Positions 53,693-60,439 of a stretch of 64,000 bases of DNA are shown here, piece after piece; the first letter of the stretch is position 1; every line of letters begins with the position of its first letter. The DNA comes from an uncultured Clostridia bacterium (GTDB lineage: Bacteria > Bacillota > Clostridia > Christensenellales > Borkfalkiaceae), in the NCBI GenBank assembly GCA_934254825.1, contig CAKQMB010000001.1, forward strand, positions 62,001-126,000, written 5' to 3'. The notes beneath the pieces were generated by a model. That model was not told the origin of the DNA, searched no databases, and saw only the letters and a program-made list of their open reading frames with translations. The translations under genes were made by a program, and so were the position numbers.

Positions 53693-53754
53693 TTTAAAAA
53701 GCGTTAAATATAACGTTCACGGTTTTAAAAAGCGTTAAATATAACGTTCACGCC
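53693..53754. repeat. Perfect 31-bp tandem duplication at the yraN 3' end
   Basis: 53693-53723 and 53724-53754 are identical. The right copy contains the last codons and stop of yraN. The left copy fills the gap before the methyltransferase start. Confidence 0.95.
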
Positions 53755-54084
53755 GTCGGGAGTGACTTCCGCTACCGCGAAAGAAAAGTTCGCGCCGTCC
53801 GTTCCGCTCTCCCGAAAATAATATTCGGCAATCCTTCTGTATTTTTCCTGTTTTTTATATCCGACAGCCTCGCAAGGCTCGCCGAAAAGCTTGTTGCTCC
53901 TCGTTTTGACTTCCGCAAAAAGAGTCTCGCCGCCTTTTTCGAAAATAAGGTCTGCTTCCCCGTAAGGAGTGCGGAAATTGCGTTTAACGAGCTTATAGCC
54001 CGACTTTTTGATTTCTTCTTCCGCTAATTTTTCTCCCCGTCTGCCGAGAAGTTTTTTATGAAAGTCTTTCTGTGTATCGGGCAT
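53725..54084 (-). CDS. yraN: YraN/UPF0102 family putative endonuclease
   Basis: The 119-residue protein has the PD-(D/E)xK-like core GEADLIFEKGGETLFAEVKTRSN and the N-terminal GRRGEKLAEEEIKKSGYKLVKRNFRTPYGEADLI. The family is a small Holliday-junction-resolvase-like fold; its role is not settled. Its start overlaps rnhB by 61 bp and has a good ribosome binding site (AAAGGAGC), a common arrangement for rnhB-yraN. Its last codons are part of the 31-bp duplication. Confidence 0.94.
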   Translation of the reverse strand: MPDTQKDFHKKLLGRRGEKLAEEEIKKSGYKLVKRNFRTPYGEADLIFEKGGETLFAEVKTRSNKLFGEPCEAVGYKKQEKYRRIAEYYFRESGTDGANFSFAVAEVTPDGVNVIFNAF

Positions 54085-54656
54085 GCTCCTTTCTCCTTCA
54101 AAGCGTCGATATGAACTTTCGTACCGTAACCTTTATTTTTCCCGAACCCGTACCCCGGGTAAATTTCGTCGTATTCGTCCATAAGTTTATCTCTGTAAAC
54201 CTTGGCGATTATCGACGCCGCGCCGATATTGTAACTTTTGGCGTCGCCTTTTATTATCGCCTGAGTTTTGCAAGGCACGTCGAGCTTAACGGCGTCCGCA
54301 AGCAGAAGATCGGGCTTGACTTCGAGACCTTCGACGCACTCTTTCATACACTTTATCGTCGCTTGCAGAATGTTTATCTCGTCGATTTCTTTCGGTTCCA
54401 CTCTGCAAATTTTATAAGCTATCGCCTTTTCTTTCAGCGTTTCGTAAAGAGCTTCTCTCTTTTTTGCGGAGACTTTTTTACTGTCGTCCACACCGTCTGT
54501 CGCCAAATCATCGTCAAGCGGCATTATGACCGCGCAGCATACGACGGGTCCCGCAAGAGGACCTCTCCCCACTTCGTCCACACCCGCGATATATTTTACG
54601 TTATCCGACAAAAACGTTTTGTCGAATTCGAGTTTTTCTTTGGTTTTATCTGTCAT
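54024..54656 (-). CDS. rnhB: Ribonuclease HII
   Basis: The 210-residue RNase removes ribonucleotides from DNA and RNA-DNA hybrids. Active-site acidic residues appear in AGVDEVGRGPLAGPV (Asp, Glu) and LLADAVKLD (Asp), with SIIAKVYRDKLMDEYDEIYPGYGFGKNKGYGTKVHIDAL in the C-terminal half. It overlaps ylqF by 4 bp upstream and yraN downstream, pointing to coupled translation. No strong Shine-Dalgarno. Confidence 0.97.
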   Translation of the reverse strand: MTDKTKEKLEFDKTFLSDNVKYIAGVDEVGRGPLAGPVVCCAVIMPLDDDLATDGVDDSKKVSAKKREALYETLKEKAIAYKICRVEPKEIDEINILQATIKCMKECVEGLEVKPDLLLADAVKLDVPCKTQAIIKGDAKSYNIGAASIIAKVYRDKLMDEYDEIYPGYGFGKNKGYGTKVHIDALKEKGACPIHRKTFIKNFSADGEKN

Positions 54657-55519
54657 TTTTTATTCAAAGGTTCTGTTTCGAGTGCGATTTTGCCTATTCT
54701 GCCCTTTCTGAAATCGTCTATTATCGCTTTCGCCGCGCGTTCGTAATCGCTTTCGCCGCCCCTTAAAAGATAACCTCTTTTTTTGCAGATCGCGTCGAAA
54801 ATTTCAAGCGGCGGTAAATCGACCGTTTCGAGTTTGTATTTTTCCTGCATTTCCGCGGGCGCGATGGTTTTAAGCTCCGCGATAAGTTCCAACGCCAAAT
54901 CCTCGGTATTCAAAATATCGTCGTTCATTGCGCCGATAAAAGCAAGGTGCTTTGCGTAAGTCTGATTTTCGATGTTCGGCGGCATCGTGCCGGGCGTGTC
55001 CAGAAGATCGAACGTGCCGAGACGGATCCATTTGTTGCTTCTCGTAACGCCCGCCTTGTTTCCCGTTTCGGCTTTTTTTGCTCCGCTCATCGTGTTTATA
55101 ATCGTGGACTTGCCCGTGTTCGGAAGCCCTGCGACCATAAACCGCATTGTTCTTACCATTCCTTTCGCGGCGTTGCGCTCGATTTTTTCTTTTAAAACAA
55201 AGTCGCATTTATCTCGCAAATTCTGCCCGTCGCGCTTGGAAAGTCCATCTATAAGTTGATAAACGAGGTTATTTGCCTTGAAATAGCTTTCTATTTTTTT
55301 CGCCGCGGAAACCGAAATCAAGTCCTTTTTGTTAATGCAATACACGATCGGTTTGTTCCCGAAAACTTTGTCCAGCCGTTTGTTGAAACACGCGAAAACG
55401 GCGCGTGCGTCCATCACGAGAATAACGCCGTCGCACAGTTTCACGTCCGCTTCCATTTGTCTCAGAGCCTTTGCCATATGCCCCGGGAACCAGTTTATTT
55501 TTCTTTCGTTAATTTCCAT
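54653..55519 (-). CDS. rbgA: Ribosome biogenesis GTPase YlqF (RbgA)
   Basis: The 288-residue circularly permuted GTPase has its motifs in the order G4 (NKKDLI), G5, G1 (GLPNTGKSTIIN) and G3 (DTPG), with the N-terminal INWFPGHMAKALRQM typical of RbgA. It acts late in 50S assembly. It lies between trmD and rnhB as in Bacillus, but without rplS between. Ribosome binding site GAGGTG. Confidence 0.97.
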   Translation of the reverse strand: MEINERKINWFPGHMAKALRQMEADVKLCDGVILVMDARAVFACFNKRLDKVFGNKPIVYCINKKDLISVSAAKKIESYFKANNLVYQLIDGLSKRDGQNLRDKCDFVLKEKIERNAAKGMVRTMRFMVAGLPNTGKSTIINTMSGAKKAETGNKAGVTRSNKWIRLGTFDLLDTPGTMPPNIENQTYAKHLAFIGAMNDDILNTEDLALELIAELKTIAPAEMQEKYKLETVDLPPLEIFDAICKKRGYLLRGGESDYERAAKAIIDDFRKGRIGKIALETEPLNKK

Positions 55520-55540
55520 TCGGTTTTCACCTCGGGCGAG

Positions 55541-56224
55541 TTATTTCGGCTCGGTGTCATCCGCGATCAGATCGGGACGAAGTTTTTTCGTAAGCTTCAC
55601 CGCCTCGTTTTTTCGCCATTTGTCGACTTCTTTATGATTGCCCGAAACTAAAACTTCGGGAACGGTAAGTCCCATAAATTCCTGCGGGCGGGTGAACTGC
55701 GGATACTCCAAAAGATTGTCGGTAAAACTCTCTTCCGAAAGGCTTTCGCCCGAAATTACGCCGTCCACATATCTGCAAACGCAGTCCGTTATAGCCATTG
55801 CGGGGATCTCGCCGCCCGTAAGCACGAAATCGCCGAGCGACATTTCCTCGTCCATACAAAGGTCCAAAACTCTCTGATCCACGCCTTCGTAATGTCCGCA
55901 AAGAAGCAGAATTCTGTCGTAAGAAAGAAGTTCGGAAACCATTTTCTGGCAAAATCTCCTGCCTTTCGGCGACATAAAAATTCTGTGAGCCTTATGATCG
56001 GGGTCGACCGCCTGAATTGCGGAATAGACGGGTTGCGGAGTCATAACCATTCCCGCGCCGCCGCCGAAAGGATAATCGTCGCACTTTCTGTGTTTGTTTT
56101 CGGTGTAATCGCGGATATCCGTAACCACGATTTCGACCTTTCCCGATTTAATCGCCCTGCCGATAATACTCTCGGTGAGCGGAGTGAACATTTCGGGGAA
56201 AAGCGTGAGAATATCAATCCTCAT
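55541..56224 (-). CDS. trmD: tRNA (guanine37-N1)-methyltransferase TrmD
   Basis: The 227-residue SPOUT methyltransferase has DILTLFPEMFTPL, the GGGAGMVM loop, LLCGHYEGVDQRV and the knot region SLGDFVLTGGEIPAMAITDCVCR. It makes m1G37, which prevents frameshifting. It overlaps rimM by 11 bp and has a good ribosome binding site (GGAGGT). Confidence 0.98.
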   Translation of the reverse strand: MRIDILTLFPEMFTPLTESIIGRAIKSGKVEIVVTDIRDYTENKHRKCDDYPFGGGAGMVMTPQPVYSAIQAVDPDHKAHRIFMSPKGRRFCQKMVSELLSYDRILLLCGHYEGVDQRVLDLCMDEEMSLGDFVLTGGEIPAMAITDCVCRYVDGVISGESLSEESFTDNLLEYPQFTRPQEFMGLTVPEVLVSGNHKEVDKWRKNEAVKLTKKLRPDLIADDTEPK

Positions 56225-56717
56225 ACATAACGACCTCCGTAAATCTTCCGGCGTTTACCGTAACTTTCTTTTCGGCAATATCGACGCTTTCCAGAACCCC
56301 GTCCACAAGCGGGAAAACAGCCGTTCCCTCCGGGGTATTAACGTAATAATAGTCGACGTTGCCGCTTACTATATCGAAAATTTCGCCCAGCTCTTTACCG
56401 CTCGACAAAAATAATTTACAACCTAAAACGTCGGAGACGAAATACCTTCCCTCTTCGACTTCGATTTCGCTTCTGTCCGCAAAAACTTCTTTTCTGCGGA
56501 GAAGCTCGGCTTGATTTCTGTCGTTTAACCCGACGAGCTTTAAAATAGCTTCGTCTCCGCCCGAAAAGCGAAAACTCTCCACGGCGTAAACTTTCCCGTC
56601 GATTTCGGCTTCCGTTATATTTTTAACGGACTCGAACCCGTCGCAGAACAGCCTTATTTTCAATTCCCCTTTTATTCCCTGCGGTTTCGCAACCGCTCCG
56701 ATTTCTATTTTATTCAT
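56214..56717 (-). CDS. rimM: 16S rRNA processing protein RimM
   Basis: The 167-residue protein has the N-terminal domain GAVAKPQGIKGELKIRLF and the C-terminal PRC barrel with GRYFVSDVLGCKLFLSSGKELGEIFDI and TAVFPLVDGVLESVDIAEKKVTV. It assists 30S head assembly via uS19. It is normally placed between the KH protein and trmD. A 117-bp gap with a modest hairpin (GCTGCGTTTT/AAAACGCAGC near 56727-56767) separates it from the upstream KH gene. Confidence 0.96.
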   Translation of the reverse strand: MNKIEIGAVAKPQGIKGELKIRLFCDGFESVKNITEAEIDGKVYAVESFRFSGGDEAILKLVGLNDRNQAELLRRKEVFADRSEIEVEEGRYFVSDVLGCKLFLSSGKELGEIFDIVSGNVDYYYVNTPEGTAVFPLVDGVLESVDIAEKKVTVNAGRFTEVVMYED

Positions 56718-56834
56718 CTGTTCGCTATTTGAAAAACGGCTGCGTTTTAGTTTTAAAACGCAGCCGCTAATTGCAAAAAACAGCCGATTTTGTCTTAAAA
56801 TTCAGTCTGTTTACTCCCGAAACGTCGGAAAAGA

Positions 56835-57071
56835 TCAGTTCTTTCCCTTAATTTCGATATTGTACCTTTTACCCGTCTTTTTGGAAGCGGAATTGACGAT
56901 AGTGCGGAGCGCCTTGGCGATTTTACCCTGACGACCGATTACCTTGCCCATATCGCTTTCGTTTAAAAGAACGGTTACTTCGACCGTGTTGCCTTTTTCC
57001 ACGACTTCGTAGTCCACGTTGTCGGGATTTTCGGCAAAATGACCGATAATATACTTAATTAAATCCAACAT
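56835..57071 (-). CDS. khpA: KH-domain RNA-binding protein (YlqC/KhpA type)
   Basis: The 78-residue protein is one KH domain with GxxG loop VIGRQGKIAKALRTIV, preceded by VEVTVLLNESDMGKV. In Streptococcus, KhpA with KhpB binds RNA and affects cell division. Position between rpsP and rimM is the conserved one in Bacillota. Confidence 0.95.
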   Translation of the reverse strand: MLDLIKYIIGHFAENPDNVDYEVVEKGNTVEVTVLLNESDMGKVIGRQGKIAKALRTIVNSASKKTGKRYNIEIKGKN

Positions 57072-57090
57072 TTACTTCACTTCCCGAAAA

Positions 57091-57387
57091 TTACTTCTTT
57101 TTCTTCTTGGGGTTAGTCTTGGAAGGCGACAACTTATCCGACTTCTCGATAACTCCGGCGTTTAAAAGAAGCGCTCTGACGGTTTCGGTGGGCTGTACGC
57201 CTTTGGAAAGCCAATCTGCCGCTTTTTCTTTGTCGATAACGACTACCGCGGGATCGGTCGTGGGATTGTAATGTCCGATCTTATCGATATACTCGCCGTC
57301 TCTTGCTTTTCTGCTGTCGACGACTACGATACGGTAAGTGGGCGATTTCTTGTCCCCGAGTCTCGTCAATCTCATTTTTACTGCCAT
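57091..57387 (-). CDS. rpsP: 30S ribosomal protein bS16
   Basis: The 98-residue protein shows VKMRLTRLGDKKSPTYRIVVVDSRKARDG and GHYNPTTDPAVVVIDKEKAADWLSKGVQPTETVRALL, with a Lys-rich tail. bS16 is an early 30S assembly protein. Strong GGAGG ribosome binding site. It is followed by khpA after 19 bp. Confidence 0.98.
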   Translation of the reverse strand: MAVKMRLTRLGDKKSPTYRIVVVDSRKARDGEYIDKIGHYNPTTDPAVVVIDKEKAADWLSKGVQPTETVRALLLNAGVIEKSDKLSPSKTNPKKKKK

Positions 57388-57518
57388 GATTTATATCCTC
57401 CGTTTAGATTTTTCTTGATTTTATCGTTCGTAAATATCTTTCCGATACGTTACGTTCGTAACTTGATTTTCTGCGCTTAGCCGCGGCCGATCGCCTTAAT
57501 GACGTTTTTCCGAAATGC

Positions 57519-57704
57519 TCCTGCCGAAACGCCTTGACAGAACGCCCCTGTCGGAACAACCCTGCCGAAACGCCTTGACAAAACGCCTTGACAGAACACC
57601 CCGTCGGAACAACCCTGCCGAAACACCTTGACAGAACGCCCCTGTCGGAACGCCCGACCGAAACAGCCCTGCCGAAACACCCTGGCAAAACGCCGCTGTC
57701 AGAA
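57519..57704. repeat. Minisatellite between ffh and rpsP
   Basis: Four imperfect higher-order units each begin with CTGCCGAAAC and contain CTTGACAGAACGCC and TGTCGGAAC segments, about 40-55 bp long. The array touches the last codons of ffh (stop at 57699). Two - strand frames through it give only low-complexity Gly/Arg/Phe-rich repeats and are not accepted as genes. The rest of 57388-57518 holds the rpsP ribosome binding site and no clear promoter. Confidence 0.85.
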
Positions 57705-59018
57705 CGGCATTTTGAAGCCGCGCTTGTTTTTCATCATCTTCATCATCTGTTTGCTCTGTTCGAACTGTTTGAGAAGCTGATTTACTTCCTGAATAGTCGT
57801 TCCGCTGCCTTTCGCTATCCTCGTTTTTCTCGAATAGTTGATTATCGACGGATCGTTTCTTTCTTTTTTCGTCATCGAAAGAATTATCGCTTTCGTTCTC
57901 TCGATTTTGCTTTCGTCTATATCGTCGTCGCTTATCTTGACTTTTGTTCCCATTCCCGGGAGCATACCCAAAAGGCTTTTCGCGCCGCCCATTTTTTTGA
58001 GCATCGCGAACTGGTCGAGATAATCGTCCAGTGTGAAGCTGTTCGCCTTGAACTTGCGCTCCATCTTCTCCATCTGCTCTTCCGTGACGGCTTCCTGCGC
58101 TTTTTCGATAAGAGAGAGAACGTCTCCCATACCGAGAATACGGTTCGCCATACGGTCGGGATAGAAAGGTTCGAGATCTCCGAGTTTTTCTCCGACGGAC
58201 GCGAATTTGATAGGTTTACCCGTTACCGCCTTTATCGAAAGGCACGCGCCGCCTCTCGTATCGCCGTCGAGCTTGGTGAGAACCACGCCCGTAAGCTCTA
58301 AACGTTCGTTGAAAGTCTTCGCGACGTTTACGGCGTCCTGACCGGTCATCGAGTCGACCGTCAAAAGAATTTCGTCGACGCGAATGGTTTTCGTTATGTT
58401 TTCAAGCTCTTCCATCAAAGCTTCGTCGATATGCAGTCTGCCCGCGGTGTCGACTATAACAACGTCGTAGCCGTACTTTTTGGCGTGTTCCACGGCTTCC
58501 GCCGCGATTTTTACGGGATTGCCCTGACCTTTTTCGAAAACGTCCGCTCCCGCTTTTTCGCCTACTATTTTAAGCTGATTTATCGCTGCGGGACGATACA
58601 CGTCGCACGCGGCGAGAAGGGGTTTTTTGTTTTGTTTTTTCAGATATAAAGCGAGCTTTCCGCAAAGCGTGGTTTTGCCCGCGCCTTGAAGACCGCACAT
58701 CATAATGACCGTAGGCGGTTCGGGACTGACGATGAGTTTGCTGTTCGTCGAACCCATAAGTTCGGTAAGCTCTTCGTTTACGATCTTGATAACCTGCTGA
58801 GCGGGACTTAAACTCTTTAAAATCTCCTGTCCGACGGCTTTCTCGCTGACTTTCGCGATAAAGTCCTTCGCAACGGTAAGATTTACGTCCGCTTCCAAAA
58901 GAGCTATTCTTACCTCTCTCATAGCCTGTTTTATTTCAAGCTCGGTAAGACGCCCCCTTTTGGTCATCTTGGAAAATATATGATTAAGTTTTTCGGATAA
59001 GCCTTGAAATACTGCCAT
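57699..59018 (-). CDS. ffh: Signal recognition particle protein Ffh
   Basis: The 439-residue SRP GTPase has an N domain, a G domain with P-loop GLQGAGKTTLCGKLA, DTAGRLHIDE and TKLDGDTRGG, and a Met-rich M domain ending in KQMMKMMKNKRGFKMPF that binds SRP RNA and signal peptides. It works with FtsY to target membrane and secreted proteins. It starts 3 bp after ylxM without a clear Shine-Dalgarno, so translation is probably coupled. Confidence 0.98.
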   Translation of the reverse strand: MAVFQGLSEKLNHIFSKMTKRGRLTELEIKQAMREVRIALLEADVNLTVAKDFIAKVSEKAVGQEILKSLSPAQQVIKIVNEELTELMGSTNSKLIVSPEPPTVIMMCGLQGAGKTTLCGKLALYLKKQNKKPLLAACDVYRPAAINQLKIVGEKAGADVFEKGQGNPVKIAAEAVEHAKKYGYDVVIVDTAGRLHIDEALMEELENITKTIRVDEILLTVDSMTGQDAVNVAKTFNERLELTGVVLTKLDGDTRGGACLSIKAVTGKPIKFASVGEKLGDLEPFYPDRMANRILGMGDVLSLIEKAQEAVTEEQMEKMERKFKANSFTLDDYLDQFAMLKKMGGAKSLLGMLPGMGTKVKISDDDIDESKIERTKAIILSMTKKERNDPSIINYSRKTRIAKGSGTTIQEVNQLLKQFEQSKQMMKMMKNKRGFKMPF

Positions 59019-59021
59019 AGA

Positions 59022-59330
59022 TCAACCCAATATCTTTTCGATTTCGATTTTAATCGCTTCGTTTTCGCCCGTAAGTCCGCCTATAAGCCGTTTAACGGCT
59101 TTTTTCTTGCGGCAAAGCCCGAGTTTTTCCTCGAACGAAGAAAGCTGTTTTTTAGCTTTGCCGACTGCGTCCGACACACTCTGGCGGGATATTCCTTTTA
59201 TCTCCGCGATCTCGCCGAGAGATAAATCCATACCGGAATACATATCGAAAATTTCTTTCTGAGCAGGACTTAGCAATTCCGAATACTCGGCGAAAAGTTC
59301 GTTATAATAAATTTCGTCGCCGACTTTCAT
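59022..59330 (-). CDS. ylxM: YlxM family HTH protein, putative SRP-associated factor
   Basis: The 102-residue protein has a sigma-70 region 4-like HTH: LLSPAQKEIFDMYSGMDLSLGEIAEIKGISRQSVSDAVGKAKKQL. YlxM binds SRP and modulates Ffh/FtsY in Streptococcus. The start at 59330 follows GGGGG; a longer frame reaching 59411 would run into the promoter. It sits directly before ffh, as in most Bacillota. Confidence 0.94.
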   Translation of the reverse strand: MKVGDEIYYNELFAEYSELLSPAQKEIFDMYSGMDLSLGEIAEIKGISRQSVSDAVGKAKKQLSSFEEKLGLCRKKKAVKRLIGGLTGENEAIKIEIEKILG

Positions 59331-59378
59331 ATCGTCCCCCGTTTCATTCCCGCTCCGTTTTAGCTCGCGATTGTCTTC

Positions 59379-59407
59379 ATTATACAACAAAAAAACGGCG
59401 GTGTCAA
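59379..59407 (-). promoter_or_regulatory. ylxM-ffh promoter nested in the ftsY terminator
   Basis: On the - strand, consensus -35 TTGACA (59402-59407), 17-bp spacer containing the T tract, consensus -10 TATAAT (59379-59384). Confidence 0.8.
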
Positions 59408-59433
59408 GCATTTTTGCCTTACACCGCGGTTTT
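59388..59433 (-). terminator. Terminator of ftsY, overlapping the next promoter
   Basis: On the - strand, ACCGCGGTGT and ACACCGCCGT form an imperfect stem extended inward by GCA/TGC, followed by TTTTTTTG. The right arm contributes the TTGACA box of the ylxM promoter. Confidence 0.75.
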
Positions 59434-59456
59434 TTAACATATTTTAAATGTGTTTT

Positions 59457-60356
59457 TTAATCGAAAATTCCGTCTACGAAGGATTCTTTGTCGAAAGTAT
59501 CCACGTCTTCTATCTTTTCGCCCGTTCCGACAAACGCCACGGGAACGCACAATTCGTTGCAAAGCGACACAACGAAACCGCCTTTTGCCGTTCCGTCGAG
59601 CTTGGTGAGGATAATTCCGTCTATACCGACGGCTTCGTCGAACACTTCGACCTGCGAAAGGGCGTTCTGTCCCGTAGTCGCGTCCAAAGCTATGAGTTTA
59701 TAAAAATGTGCTTCGGGGAAATCTCTCTGAACTACCCTCGACATTTTTTTAAGCTCTTCCATAAGATTGGATTTCGTGTGAAGTCTGCCCGCCGTATCGA
59801 TGATCAGAACGTCGGTTTTCTTGGCTTTTACCGAAGAAATCGCGTCGTAAACAACGGCGGAAGGATCGCTCCCCTCCACGCTTTTTACTATTCTTACCTT
59901 TGCCCTGTCCGCCCAGATTTCGAGCTGATCGGCAGCGGCGGCTCTGAACGTGTCCGCGGCGGCGATCGTTACCGTCTTTTTCATAGACGTGAAATAATGC
60001 GCCATTTTACCTATCGAAGTGGTTTTGCCTACTCCGTTTACGCCGATAACCATTATGACCGCAGGGTATTCCACTTCGAAATCGCCCGCGTTGTCGAGAC
60101 AAGCGGTTATTTCGTCCTTTAAAGCCTGCAAAACCTGATCTTTGTCGGACTGTTTCTCTTTAATCATTCTCTCGTGAAGATTTTCGACGATCTCTTCCGC
60201 CGTCGTAACGGAAATATCGGAAGAAATAAGAACGTCTTCGAGGTCTTCGTAGAAATCGTCGCCTATTTTATCTCTCGAAAAAAGTTGGCGAAGCTTATTG
60301 CCGAGTCCGTCCTTGGTCTTTTTAAGCGCGCCGAATAATTTACCGAAAAATCCCAT
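59457..60356 (-). CDS. ftsY: SRP receptor FtsY
   Basis: The 299-residue GTPase consists of an NG domain without a long acidic N-terminal extension. Motifs are GVNGVGKTTSIGKMAHYF (P-loop), DTAGRLHTKSNLMEEL, TKLDGTAKGG and the C-terminal GTGEKIEDVDTFDKESFVDGIF. It is the docking GTPase for SRP-ribosome complexes at the membrane. It follows smc by 83 bp; ribosome binding site AAGGAAAAG. Confidence 0.98.
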   Translation of the reverse strand: MGFFGKLFGALKKTKDGLGNKLRQLFSRDKIGDDFYEDLEDVLISSDISVTTAEEIVENLHERMIKEKQSDKDQVLQALKDEITACLDNAGDFEVEYPAVIMVIGVNGVGKTTSIGKMAHYFTSMKKTVTIAAADTFRAAAADQLEIWADRAKVRIVKSVEGSDPSAVVYDAISSVKAKKTDVLIIDTAGRLHTKSNLMEELKKMSRVVQRDFPEAHFYKLIALDATTGQNALSQVEVFDEAVGIDGIILTKLDGTAKGGFVVSLCNELCVPVAFVGTGEKIEDVDTFDKESFVDGIFD

Positions 60357-60439
60357 ATATGCTTTTCCTTAATATATAATAGTGTTAAAGATTTCGGGCA
60401 AAGCCCGATTTTTATGCGGACTTTGCCCTGTAAAAAGTA

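Noticed and set aside
57404..57688. Two - strand frames of 67-94 codons in the ffh-rpsP minisatellite
   Set aside because: They encode only repeated Phe-Arg-Gln-Gly-like units in two frames of the same repeat and have no ribosome binding site.
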